From Bacteroidia bacterium (lineage in GTDB: Bacteria > Bacteroidota > Bacteroidia > Cytophagales > JAAEPT01), in NCBI GenBank assembly GCA_030431525.1, contig JAUIJC010000021.1:29563-93562 (forward strand): 64,000 bases of DNA, given 5' to 3'. Of this stretch, positions 32,694 through 40,836 are shown one piece after another; positions within the stretch are counted from its first letter, which is position 1; each line of letters opens with the position of its first letter. Position numbers and translations under genes: made by a program. The notes under the pieces are model-generated. The model saw only the letters and a program-made list of their open reading frames with translations, was not told the origin of the DNA and searched no databases.

Positions 32694-33416
32694 ATGAGAA
32701 CATTTGTCCTCGGAGATATACACGGTGGATATAAAGCATTGGTTCAGGTGTTGAAACGGGCCAAGTTTAGCAAGAAGAAGGACAGACTTATTATTCTTGG
32801 AGATGTGTGTGATGGTTGGAGCGAGGTGAAGGAGTGCATGGATTTTTTAATGGAATTGCCCAATCTCGTGTTTATCCGAGGCAATCACGATGAGTTGACG
32901 CTTTGCTACTACAAAGAGGAGGATCACTACCTGACCGAAAAGAGCGATGAGATCTGGTTGAAACAGGGAGGCAAAGCCACCTTGAAGTCACTGGGCAAAA
33001 ATATTGGCTACCGCTACATCCGCTTTTTGGAGTCTTCCATTTATTACTTCGAGGAGGAAGGTCGGTTGTTCGTCCATGCTGCGGCGCCTTATGCCGAGGA
33101 AGAAAGAATGCTTCAGAATTTGGAGCATGTGTCTCCGCATACCTTTGCGTGGAGTCGTGATATGGTCAGGGATGCGTGGAATAACCGTGATTCCAAGGAC
33201 TATCAGTGGGGCACAAAGTGGAAAGAAATATATGTAGGGCATACGCCCACCACCAAAATGAATAGCAAGGTGCCTCTTCATTTGGGCAATGTGATTATGA
33301 TGGACACTGGAGCGGCTTTTCTTGGAAAACTTTCTTTGATGAATGTGGAGACAAAAGAGCTGTTTCAATCGGACCCTGTGTATAAGCTTTATCCGAAGGA
33401 GAAGGGGAGAAACTAA
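32694..33416 (+). CDS. Calcineurin-like metallophosphatase (serine/threonine phosphatase type)
   Basis: A 240-residue protein starts at ATG 32694, directly before the first metal motif. It has GDIHGG, GDVCDGW, GNHDE and, later, VGHTPTTK, the full set of PPP-family metal ligands. Bacterial members of this group act as protein phosphatases or diadenosine-tetraphosphate hydrolases. A phosphodiesterase role is less likely. It is a single gene with a 234-nt spacer after it. Confidence 0.9.
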   Translation: MRTFVLGDIHGGYKALVQVLKRAKFSKKKDRLIILGDVCDGWSEVKECMDFLMELPNLVFIRGNHDELTLCYYKEEDHYLTEKSDEIWLKQGGKATLKSLGKNIGYRYIRFLESSIYYFEEEGRLFVHAAAPYAEEERMLQNLEHVSPHTFAWSRDMVRDAWNNRDSKDYQWGTKWKEIYVGHTPTTKMNSKVPLHLGNVIMMDTGAAFLGKLSLMNVETKELFQSDPVYKLYPKEKGRN

Positions 33417-33613
33417 TAAGGTTCATAGGCTTTTGGTACATGGATGATGGTTCTGCTTCGTGCTTTTATCTGTAGTTCTTGGAGCGCAACATACCTAGGG
33501 GTAGGGTGGCAATCCTTACTTTCCCTCCATAGGTTTAGGTATGTTTTCTCATCCTTTTGAGGGGTGGATTAGATGTGGTGTAAGGTATCGGTGGTTTTTG
33601 TGGTTTGTACCTT

Positions 33614-33621
33614 TATATTTG
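33614..33621 (+). promoter_or_regulatory. Candidate -7 element for the exb cassette
   Basis: TATATTTG matches TAnnTTTG, 29 nt before the ATG of exbB. The TTTTTG upstream is only 13 nt away, closer than normal. Confidence 0.4.
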
Positions 33622-33650
33622 CGGAAGCACTTTGAAATAAGACTGATTCC

Positions 33651-34511
33651 ATGAAAAGGTACTTGAGGGCTTTGACCCTTGTTTCGCTTTTTGGCATTTC
33701 TTCCGTTGCGGGGACAGCGGTAGCCGATACAACTCAGCAGGCAGATACGACAGTAATGGCGGACACCACCGCTAAAGTTGCTGACTCGTTGGCCACAGAC
33801 AGCATGGCGGCGGTAACTCCTGCCAAGCCTGAGCCAAAGAAAACAGAGGAAAAGAAAGCCGAGGCTCCAAAGGAGACTTTGCACCAAGTCATCAAGAAGA
33901 AGTTTGTGGAGGGCGGACCGCTCTTTATGGGCATCGTGTTGGCCTGTTTGATTCTCGGTTTGGCTGTAGCTATTGAGCGTGTCATCGCTTTGAACTTGGC
34001 TTCTGTGAACGTGAAGCGCTTGTTGGACCAAGTGCGTGGTGCGCTTGCCAATGAAGGTGTGGATGCTGCCAAAGACGTTTGTGCTCGTACACAAGGTCCT
34101 GTAGCTGCCATTTATGCCCAAGGTTTGCAGCGTTATAACCAAGGCTTGGCCGAGGTGGAGAAAGCCATCATTTCTTACGGTTCCGTAGAAGCTGGTAAGT
34201 TGGAGCGTGGCATGACTTGGATTGCCTTGTTCATCTCTTTGGCTCCGATGTTCGGATTCATGGGTACGGTAATCGGTATGATCGACGCCTTCGACAAGAT
34301 TGAGGCAGCCGAGGATATGAAAATTGCCGACGTTGCAGGAGGTATTAAAGTGGCCCTTTTGACCACGGTTGGTGGTTTGATTGTAGCCGTTATCCTTCAG
34401 ATTTTCTACAACTATTGTAGCAGTAAAATCGACAAGTTGGTCAACGAAATGGAGGAGGCAGCTGTCGCCTTGGTTGACGTGTTGATCGAAGACAAAAACA
34501 AACTCAGTTAA
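33651..34511 (+). CDS. exbB: ExbB/MotA/TolQ proton channel with long N-terminus
   Basis: The 286-residue protein has a cleavable-looking hydrophobic start. A Lys/Glu/Pro-rich periplasmic linker (about 60-75, PAKPEPKKTEEKKAEAPKE) follows, then three helices of the TolQ core with MFGFMGTVIGMIDAFDKIE. ExbB forms the proton channel that energises TonB. It heads a four-gene cassette with a membrane protein and two ExbD proteins. The long signal-plus-linker extension is typical of Bacteroidota ExbB. Confidence 0.92.
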   Translation: MKRYLRALTLVSLFGISSVAGTAVADTTQQADTTVMADTTAKVADSLATDSMAAVTPAKPEPKKTEEKKAEAPKETLHQVIKKKFVEGGPLFMGIVLACLILGLAVAIERVIALNLASVNVKRLLDQVRGALANEGVDAAKDVCARTQGPVAAIYAQGLQRYNQGLAEVEKAIISYGSVEAGKLERGMTWIALFISLAPMFGFMGTVIGMIDAFDKIEAAEDMKIADVAGGIKVALLTTVGGLIVAVILQIFYNYCSSKIDKLVNEMEEAAVALVDVLIEDKNKLS

Positions 34512-34512
34512 G

Positions 34513-34583
34513 TACAGTTAACAGTTATCGGTTAGCAGTTATCACAGCTGTTAACTGATAACCGTTAACTGATAACTGTTTTC
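34513..34583. repeat. Intra-operon hairpin spacer (GTTATCAGTTA family)
   Basis: cagttaacagttatcggtta on the left pairs with ccgttaactgataactg on the right. It ends 4 nt before the next gene's GTG start. Confidence 0.8.
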
Positions 34584-34587
34584 GCTT

Positions 34588-35424
34588 GTGTATAATTTTC
34601 TCTCGAAATACGGTTTCTCCTTCGCATTCGGCTTTGGCGTTTTGGCCTTGGCCGTTTGTGGCTTATTCCTTTGGCAGGATGGAGGGAATCCCGACATACT
34701 CCTGAAAATGGGGTATTGGCTGATTGGTGTGGTGAGCGTGTTTGCGCTGCTCTTCCCATTGGCCAATTTGATTTTTAGGGATAGGAAACAGTCGCTATAT
34801 GCAGTTGCTGGGACCTACCTGTTTATCAACATCGTTTATTTCCTTGTTGATAGGTTTACCGAAGATGGTGGGCTTCAGGCTTGGTTAGAGGAATGGGTTA
34901 CTGGAGAGGAGTTTTCGGATAACTTCCTTCAAATCGCCTATTGGCTGCTCGGTTTTGCAGTGGTGATGTTGTTGTTTATGCCATTGTTGAAGCGATTAGG
35001 ACATCCAATAAAAGCCATTTTGGCTGGGGTGTTGGGCTACTTCATGTTGGCATTTGTCGTCAAGCATTTGGCTTCATCTGGCGATGGTCTTGATTTGCAC
35101 GAATTAACCAGTGGCAACTTCTCTGGGGTGATTCTGACAGTAAGCTACATCCTGCTGGGAGCAGTGCTTTTGTTGACTTTATTCTTTGCCCTCAAGAACT
35201 ACTACGAGCTGAAGAAAGTGGGGATTGGTCTTGGAGTAATTGTCGTGGTGTTGGGCCTTTCATGGTTATTGGCCAACAGCGAAGTGACTGGTCTCACGGA
35301 TTTGGAAGAAGGGGAAGGGCTTATCCGATTCTCGGGTGCCTTGCTGAAAACCTCCTATGTGATTGTAGGCTTGGGTGTCTTGGGCATCATCGCTGGAGAA
35401 ATTCGTTCCTCCCTAAAATCTTGA
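34588..35424 (+). CDS. Polytopic membrane protein inside the exb cassette
   Basis: The 278-residue protein has a GTG start; no ATG with better context is present. Eight membrane helices alternate with short loops. The pattern of paired helices (FGFGVLALAVCGLFLW, YWLIGVVSVFALLFPLANL, then YWLLGFAVVMLLFMPLLKRLG and YILLGAVLLLTLFFALK) suggests internal repeats. It overlaps nothing, but the next gene starts 4 nt after its stop. Co-occurrence with ExbB and ExbD suggests a structural or regulatory subunit of the energising complex. I recognise no functional family. Confidence 0.7.
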   Translation: MYNFLSKYGFSFAFGFGVLALAVCGLFLWQDGGNPDILLKMGYWLIGVVSVFALLFPLANLIFRDRKQSLYAVAGTYLFINIVYFLVDRFTEDGGLQAWLEEWVTGEEFSDNFLQIAYWLLGFAVVMLLFMPLLKRLGHPIKAILAGVLGYFMLAFVVKHLASSGDGLDLHELTSGNFSGVILTVSYILLGAVLLLTLFFALKNYYELKKVGIGLGVIVVVLGLSWLLANSEVTGLTDLEEGEGLIRFSGALLKTSYVIVGLGVLGIIAGEIRSSLKS

Positions 35425-35428
35425 TGGC

Positions 35429-35977
35429 ATGTTTGGCAAAAAGAAAAAACGGACAGGATCTGAAGTGAACTCAAGCTCGATGGCGGATATCGCTTTCTTG
35501 CTGCTCATCTTCTTTTTGGTGGCCACACGAGTGGCTGGCGAAAAGGGTATGCCTTTCATTCTGCCCGAAAAGCCGAAGGATAATGTGATTCTTGATATTC
35601 AGGAGCGAAACCTGTTCAAGATTTTGATCAACTCCTCGGACCGCATGTTGGTGGAAGATGAGCCAATGGAGTTAGGAGCCTTGCGTCCTGCTGCCAAGAA
35701 GTTTATCACGAATAGAAAGAAGGATCCAAATTCTTCGGACAGCCCAACTGCAGCGATTATCTCCTTCCGTACGGATAGGGGAACGTCTTATGATATGTAC
35801 CTCAAAGTGCTGGACGAGTTGAACCGTGCCTATCATGAGCTTTGGGCTGAGCATTTGGGCATCAGTGAGGAAGAGCTATTGCGACTTGACCCGATGGACC
35901 CTGAGGACCAACAGTTGATTTTGAAGGCTCGAGAAGCCTATCCAAAACAAATTTCTGAGGCTGAACCGGTACAATGA
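35429..35977 (+). CDS. exbD: ExbD/TolR family protein (first)
   Basis: The 182-residue protein has a short cytoplasmic start, MADIAFLLLIFFLVATRV as the single membrane helix with the conserved Asp, and a periplasmic domain. ExbD pairs with ExbB to couple the proton gradient to TonB. The C-terminal extension (DPMDPEDQQLILKAREAYP) is longer than in proteobacterial ExbD. It begins 4 nt after the preceding gene. Confidence 0.9.
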   Translation: MFGKKKKRTGSEVNSSSMADIAFLLLIFFLVATRVAGEKGMPFILPEKPKDNVILDIQERNLFKILINSSDRMLVEDEPMELGALRPAAKKFITNRKKDPNSSDSPTAAIISFRTDRGTSYDMYLKVLDELNRAYHELWAEHLGISEEELLRLDPMDPEDQQLILKAREAYPKQISEAEPVQ

Positions 35978-35978
35978 T

Positions 35979-36056
35979 TTCAGTTAGCGGTTATCAGTTA
36001 TCAGTTAACAACAGTGTGTTCTGATAACTGATAACCGCTAACTGATAACTGTTTAT
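35979..36056. repeat. Intra-operon hairpin spacer (GTTATCAGTTA family)
   Basis: cagttagcggttatcagtta pairs with taactgataaccgctaactg. It is between two exbD genes and ends 4 nt before the ATG of the second. Confidence 0.82.
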
Positions 36057-36060
36057 AGTT

Positions 36061-36501
36061 ATGATGAGGAAAAGCGAACGCCCGTCTACCGAGATTCCAA
36101 CCTCGGCGCTTCCCGATATTATTTTCATCCTGCTCTTCTTCTTTATGGTAACCACCAAGCTGAAGACGGCAGAGGTGAAGGTGAAACAGGAATTTCCTGC
36201 CATCACCCAAATCCAAAAATTGGAGCGTGAGAACCAAGCAGCCTACATTTTTGTGGGTGCGCCACTGGACACACGCTATGGTAGAACGCCATTGGTTGAG
36301 GTAAACGGCACTTTTATTTCTCCTATCCGCATCAGCGAGTTTGTCAAAACGGAACGCGAGCGCATGGGCGAAAAGGCCAACCTGATTCAGTGGGTGGTGA
36401 AGTCTGATAAAAATGCCAAGATGGGTCTGATGAACGACGTGAAGAAAGAGCTTCGCGATGTTGATGCACGTGACCTATTTTTTGTGGCTGAAAGAAAGTA
36501 A
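36061..36501 (+). CDS. exbD: ExbD/TolR family protein (second)
   Basis: A 146-residue protein has TSALPDIIFILLFFFMVTTKLK, with the conserved Asp in the membrane helix, and a periplasmic beta-alpha domain (QWVVKSDKNAKMGLMNDVKKEL). It is the second ExbD of the cassette. Two ExbD paralogues with one ExbB are usual in Bacteroidota and may form hetero-oligomers. It follows a repeat-derived spacer. Confidence 0.9.
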   Translation: MMRKSERPSTEIPTSALPDIIFILLFFFMVTTKLKTAEVKVKQEFPAITQIQKLERENQAAYIFVGAPLDTRYGRTPLVEVNGTFISPIRISEFVKTERERMGEKANLIQWVVKSDKNAKMGLMNDVKKELRDVDARDLFFVAERK

Positions 36502-36504
36502 AGG

Positions 36505-36586
36505 GGTACAAGGTATAGGGTACCAAGTACAAAGTACAGGTATAATATTCTTGGTACTTTGTACTCTATACTTGGTACTCTATCCA
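36505..36586. repeat. Intra-operon hairpin spacer (TATCAAGTA-like, GTAC variant)
   Basis: gtaccaagtacaaagtac pairs with gtactttgtac and cttggtac downstream. It ends 2 nt before the ATG of the MFS gene. Confidence 0.75.
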
Positions 36587-36588
36587 AA

Positions 36589-37914
36589 ATGAAAAAAAAC
36601 GATCCTAAAGTTATTAATGCGTGGTGCATGTACGACTGGGCGAACTCGGTGTTCCCCTTGGTTATCACCACAGCGATTTTTCCTCCCTATTTTTTGAAAA
36701 TGACCACAGGCAAGATTCCCGGAGCGGATGAAAGCCTGACGCGGTTTTTTGGATTGGAGGTGACCAACTCCGTTCTCTATACCTATTGCATTTCCTTCGC
36801 CTTTGTACTGGTGGCCCTTTTGAATCCCTATTTGTCGGCCTTGGCCGATTTCAGCGGCAAGAAAAAGGCCTTTATGCAGTTCTTCTGCTACTTGGGCGGG
36901 ATCTCCTCTTCGCTGTTGTTCTTCTTCTATGGGAAGACGGTGGAGTACGGCACCACGCTGTTTATTATGGCTATGGTGGGCTTTGCGGGCAGTTTGGTGT
37001 TCTACAACTCCTTCTTGCCGGAGATTGCCACTGAGGACCGTTTTGACAAGGTCAGCGCCAAAGGCTTTTCCTTGGGCTATTTCGGCAGTGTCTTGTTGCT
37101 TATCGCCAACTTGGTGATGATTCTGAAAGGAGAGGCATGGTTTGGCATTACGGACGGCACTTTGGCGCCACGTTTGGCCTTCCTAACTGTAGGGCTTTGG
37201 TGGATTGGTTTCGCCCAAATCACCTTTGCAAAGCTCGAGGACAAGCCCACAGGACACAAGATGGAGGGCATGCTCACCAAAGGCTTTGACGAGCTCAAAA
37301 AGGTGTGGTATCAGCTTCAGGAGCTGAAACTCACCAAACGCTTCTTGCTTGCCTTTTTCTTCTACAGTATGGGCGTGCAAGCTGTTATGTATCTGGCCAC
37401 CGTATTTGGAGAAACGGTGGTAGGGATGGAACAGCATGAGCTGATTATCTTGGTTCTTTTGCTTCAACTTATCGCCATTCCCGGCGCTTATCTTTTTGCC
37501 AAAATCTCCGAGTGGAAAGGAAATATTGTGTCGCTGATTTCGACCATGGTGATCTGGATTGGCGTCTGTCTTTATGCTTCTACCTTGGCTTCGGGCATGA
37601 AATATGAGTTTTACGGCGTAGCTGTATTTGTCGGTATGGTGATGGGAGGCGTGCAGTCTATGTCGCGTTCCACCTACTCCAAATTCATCCCTTCCGAAAC
37701 CGAGGACACCGCTTCCTTTTTTAGCTTTTACGAGTTCCTTGAAAAGGTTTCCATTGCCTTAGGCACCTTCATCTTCGGCCTTGTTTTCCAAGTCACAGGC
37801 GATATGAACAAGAGCGCTGTGGCCTTAAGCGTGTTCTTCGTGCTTGGCTTGTTGCTGTTGCTCAGGATTCCTTCAAGGCATATTTATGATGTGCATTTGA
37901 AGGGGGAGAAGTAA
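36589..37914 (+). CDS. MFS transporter of the UMF1/Atg22-like type
   Basis: The 441-residue protein starts at ATG 36589. Twelve helices are predicted. NAWCMYDWANSVFPLVITTA at the N-terminus and RFFLA-type cytoplasmic loops match the Atg22/UMF1 group (amino-acid or vacuolar efflux in fungi, uncharacterised in bacteria). The sequence GGVQSMSRSTYSKFIPSETE occurs between helices 10 and 11. The substrate is unknown. It follows the exb cassette after a repeat spacer. Confidence 0.85.
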   Translation: MKKNDPKVINAWCMYDWANSVFPLVITTAIFPPYFLKMTTGKIPGADESLTRFFGLEVTNSVLYTYCISFAFVLVALLNPYLSALADFSGKKKAFMQFFCYLGGISSSLLFFFYGKTVEYGTTLFIMAMVGFAGSLVFYNSFLPEIATEDRFDKVSAKGFSLGYFGSVLLLIANLVMILKGEAWFGITDGTLAPRLAFLTVGLWWIGFAQITFAKLEDKPTGHKMEGMLTKGFDELKKVWYQLQELKLTKRFLLAFFFYSMGVQAVMYLATVFGETVVGMEQHELIILVLLLQLIAIPGAYLFAKISEWKGNIVSLISTMVIWIGVCLYASTLASGMKYEFYGVAVFVGMVMGGVQSMSRSTYSKFIPSETEDTASFFSFYEFLEKVSIALGTFIFGLVFQVTGDMNKSAVALSVFFVLGLLLLLRIPSRHIYDVHLKGEK

Positions 37915-37935
37915 TTGGCTACCAATAGAAGAGGC

Positions 37936-38352
37936 ATGGGTTTTATAGAAAGGATATTGGATAAAATAACACCCAGACTTGAGGTGGTAGATGAGTTTGA
38001 ATTGGCAATTGAAGGGTCAAGTAATAGGGACTATGTGCTCTCGGTTGTCAAAGTCTTACAATACAAGATAATTGAATTGAAAGAAGATGAAATTACTCTT
38101 TTAGTAGAGGGTAGGACTGTTGGTGAAGCAGATTTTAGTGGGTTTCTTGGGAAAGATCCAGATTCAAAAAAATTGAATAAGCTTAAATCAAAGCTTGAGG
38201 TTTCTTTTGGTGAAAAATCAGTAAGGTTGACTTCGTATGAGCATATCATAGCCACGAAGAAAGAGAAGGAAATATTTCGCGCTATTCTATCCAGAAGATT
38301 AGAACTATTAAAGGATAAGTTAATCTATGGAGCAACGGAGTCTGTTGATTAA
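37936..38352 (+). CDS. Small charged hypothetical protein
   Basis: The ATG at 37936 gives 138 residues; a TTG at 37915 directly after the MFS stop is an alternative start. It has no membrane segment and a central Lys/Glu-rich helix (FLGKDPDSKKLNKLKSKLEVS). No family is recognised. Its base composition is AT-rich compared with the MFS gene. Confidence 0.5.
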   Translation: MGFIERILDKITPRLEVVDEFELAIEGSSNRDYVLSVVKVLQYKIIELKEDEITLLVEGRTVGEADFSGFLGKDPDSKKLNKLKSKLEVSFGEKSVRLTSYEHIIATKKEKEIFRAILSRRLELLKDKLIYGATESVD

Positions 38353-38420
38353 TGAAAGTAAACAACAGTGTTATAGAGCTAATAGATGGATAAATAATTT
38401 TTTTAGTTCGAATTGAATAA

Positions 38421-38957
38421 ATGCTTTTACCTAGAGAAAGTCTTCTTTTATTAACGGGATCTATTTTTATTTTTTTTGGTTGCCAAGATGCAGAATCTAA
38501 TCTGGTGAACCCCAACGCCAGTTATTCAGAATGCCAAGGTATCAATGATTCCCCAAGCCATTACAAAAGGCTCTGCGATTGCATTCAGGAAAAAGGATAC
38601 GTCTTTCCTGCCTCCTCAGTGAATCAAGTTGTCATCTACCGCAATAGGAACAAGGAACTAGGAGAGTTTCAACGAGGGGAAAAGCTAAGAGGGGATATTC
38701 AACTGGTTGAGAATTTTAGAGCATTCACGTCTGATTCCTCAAATTTTGTATGGGGAGAGGCTGGAACTCCTTACACGGATTTTGAATTGGAGTTTTTTGA
38801 TGCTGATGGAAATTTGATGAATCGGGTATTTGTCAGCTATGACGGGATGCTCTGGGTCTATCCTAGATTTGGAATAACCAGATGGGGAGGGCTTTCAATA
38901 AAGGGTGATTCTGTACTGAGGAAAATGTTGTATCCCTATATTCGTCAGGAGGAATGA
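38421..38957 (+). CDS. Putative lipoprotein
   Basis: The 178-residue protein begins with a hydrophobic segment ending in FFGC, a possible lipobox (Cys21). The mature part contains YKRLCDCIQEKGYVFPASSVNQVV and ends with WGGLSIKGDSVLRKMLYPYI. No domain is recognised. It lies between two small AT-rich genes and a repeat-rich spacer. Confidence 0.6.
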   Translation: MLLPRESLLLLTGSIFIFFGCQDAESNLVNPNASYSECQGINDSPSHYKRLCDCIQEKGYVFPASSVNQVVIYRNRNKELGEFQRGEKLRGDIQLVENFRAFTSDSSNFVWGEAGTPYTDFELEFFDADGNLMNRVFVSYDGMLWVYPRFGITRWGGLSIKGDSVLRKMLYPYIRQEE

Positions 38958-38985
38958 TTGGTGTTTTGCGGAAGTCTCTGTTTGG

Positions 38986-39048
38986 GGACATTAGAAACGT
39001 TGCTAGCGGTTTCGAACGCTTTGCAAAAGCGCCCGTGGCGGAGTAATA
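38986..39048 (+). repeat. 60-bp repeat, family III, copy 1
   Basis: ggacattagaaacgttgcta and gcggtttcgaacgctttgca match the copies at 52354-52408 and 53568-53627. It contains a short internal palindrome (gcttttcaaaagc type). Confidence 0.7.
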
Positions 39049-39059
39049 ATGGGGGTAGA

Positions 39060-39151
39060 ACCATGATATAAGGGATTTGAGAATGGACAGGATACATGGA
39101 GTGGTTTGCATGCGACAATCCTGTTTATCCTCACATCCTATAAATCATGGT
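39060..39151. repeat. Long imperfect hairpin upstream of the AAA/PD-(D/E)XK gene
   Basis: Arms of about 34 bp (accatgatataagggattt... against ...cctataaatcatggt) match at about 26 of 34 positions, with a loop of about 25 nt. It ends 40 nt before the ATG of the gene. Confidence 0.75.
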
Positions 39152-39191
39152 CCGTGTTTGAGGTATAGCGGGCATTCCCGAACTTAGCGCC

Positions 39192-40736
39192 ATGAAGAAG
39201 CTCCCGATTGGCATCCAGACGCTCAGTGAGATTATCGATGGTGGTTATGTCTATATTGACAAGACCCAATATATCCATCAGTTAATCAATGAGGGTAAGT
39301 ATTTTTTCCTTTCGCGCCCGAGGCGTTTTGGCAAATCCTTATTGTTGGATACGATTAAGCAGATTTATCTGGGGAACAAGCGACTTTTTGAGGGGCTTTG
39401 GATTGAGGAGAATTGGAATTGGGAGGAGATGAACCCTGTGGTGCATTTGTCTTTTGCAAGTATGGGCTACAAGGAGCAAGGGCTAACTAAGGCTTTAAAT
39501 AGGGCCATGGACGAGCAGGCCAGTCAGGAGGAACTTGTGTTGGAGGCGACTACCTATGGGCAAAAGTTCAAGGAGCTCATTCGTCGTCTACATGGAAAGC
39601 ATGGTCGAAAGGTAGTGTTGCTGGTTGACGAGTATGATAAGCCGATCATCGATTATTTGGAGAAGGAGAAACGTCCGACGGCTTATGAGCATCGGGATTT
39701 GCTAAAGTCTTTCTATTCTATCATCAAGGACAGCGATCCGCACATTGAGTTTTTGTTGATAACGGGGGTTTCAAAGTTTAGTAGAGTGTCTATTTTTTCG
39801 GATTTGAACAATCTGACAGACATCACGCTTGATCGTCCCTATGCGGGCATGCTGGGCTATACTCAACAGGAACTGGAGCATTATTTTGCCGACCGGATAG
39901 AGGGTTTGGTAACTCAGGAAAGTATTGAAAAAGAAGACCTTTTGGCCAAGGTTAAGGCTTGGTATAATGGCTACAATTGGGACGGGAAGACAAAGGTGTA
40001 TAATCCCTTTTCTATTCTTTCCTTGTTCCGAAACGGTGATTTCCGAAATTTTTGGTTCGCCACAGGTACACCAACTTTTCTGGTGGACTTGTGCAAAGAG
40101 CAGTTCTTTTATAAAGTAGAAGGCTCAGAAGTTGACCAGACGGCTTTTGACAGTTACACCTTGGATAATATGGACCTACGTTCATTGTTGTTCCAAACGG
40201 GCTATCTTACCATTCAAGAGCAAACGGAGTTCGATACCTATTTCCTGAATTTCCCCAATCGAGAAGTACGCGAATCCATGTTTCGCTATCTGATTGGCGG
40301 ATTTCGCCATGGGCACCCTGCTGACTCTGGGCCTTTGGTGGGTCATTTGGCCCGTGCCTTTCAAAAGAATGATATCGCCAAGATTGTGGAGTTGATTGAT
40401 GGGCTGTTCAAGGATATCCCTTCGCATCTATTTATTGCCAATTCAGAGAAGTATTACCACTCATTGGTTCACTTGACGTTCCGTTATTTGGGGGTGTATA
40501 TCGAAAGCGAGGTGCATACCAATAGTGGACGTATGGATGCAGTGGTACAGACGGAGGAATACATCCATATCCTTGAATTCAAGCTTAACAAATCAGCACA
40601 AGAGGGCTTGAATCAGATTCGTGAAAAGGATTATGTGGCGAAGTATCGGCACGCAGGAAAAACGATTGTGGGGGTAGGGATTAACTTTGACTCAGAGAAA
40701 AAGGCGATTGATGATTGGGAAGAGGTTATCCTTTAA
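39192..40736 (+). CDS. AAA-ATPase-like / PD-(D/E)XK nuclease (DUF1703) protein
   Basis: The 514-residue protein is a member of the AAA-ATPase_like plus PDDEXK_9 family, which is expanded in Bacteroidota. The N-terminus PIGIQTLSEIIDGGYVYIDKT leads to a P-loop FLSRPRRFGKSLLLDT and LLVDEYDKPIID (Walker B). The C-terminal nuclease has GRMDAVVQ and ILEFKLNKS (D...ExK). The cellular role is unknown; a mobile or defence role has been proposed for the family. The upstream hairpin repeat is a feature seen with this family, in my recollection. Confidence 0.88.
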   Translation: MKKLPIGIQTLSEIIDGGYVYIDKTQYIHQLINEGKYFFLSRPRRFGKSLLLDTIKQIYLGNKRLFEGLWIEENWNWEEMNPVVHLSFASMGYKEQGLTKALNRAMDEQASQEELVLEATTYGQKFKELIRRLHGKHGRKVVLLVDEYDKPIIDYLEKEKRPTAYEHRDLLKSFYSIIKDSDPHIEFLLITGVSKFSRVSIFSDLNNLTDITLDRPYAGMLGYTQQELEHYFADRIEGLVTQESIEKEDLLAKVKAWYNGYNWDGKTKVYNPFSILSLFRNGDFRNFWFATGTPTFLVDLCKEQFFYKVEGSEVDQTAFDSYTLDNMDLRSLLFQTGYLTIQEQTEFDTYFLNFPNREVRESMFRYLIGGFRHGHPADSGPLVGHLARAFQKNDIAKIVELIDGLFKDIPSHLFIANSEKYYHSLVHLTFRYLGVYIESEVHTNSGRMDAVVQTEEYIHILEFKLNKSAQEGLNQIREKDYVAKYRHAGKTIVGVGINFDSEKKAIDDWEEVIL

Positions 40737-40836
40737 GAGACCCTTGGGTTAAGATTGGAACAGTGAAGGGAACCTTAAGTCCGTAAAAATTGTCTGAAAG
40801 TGGCATCACCTACGAACTCTCACAGACACCCCTTAA

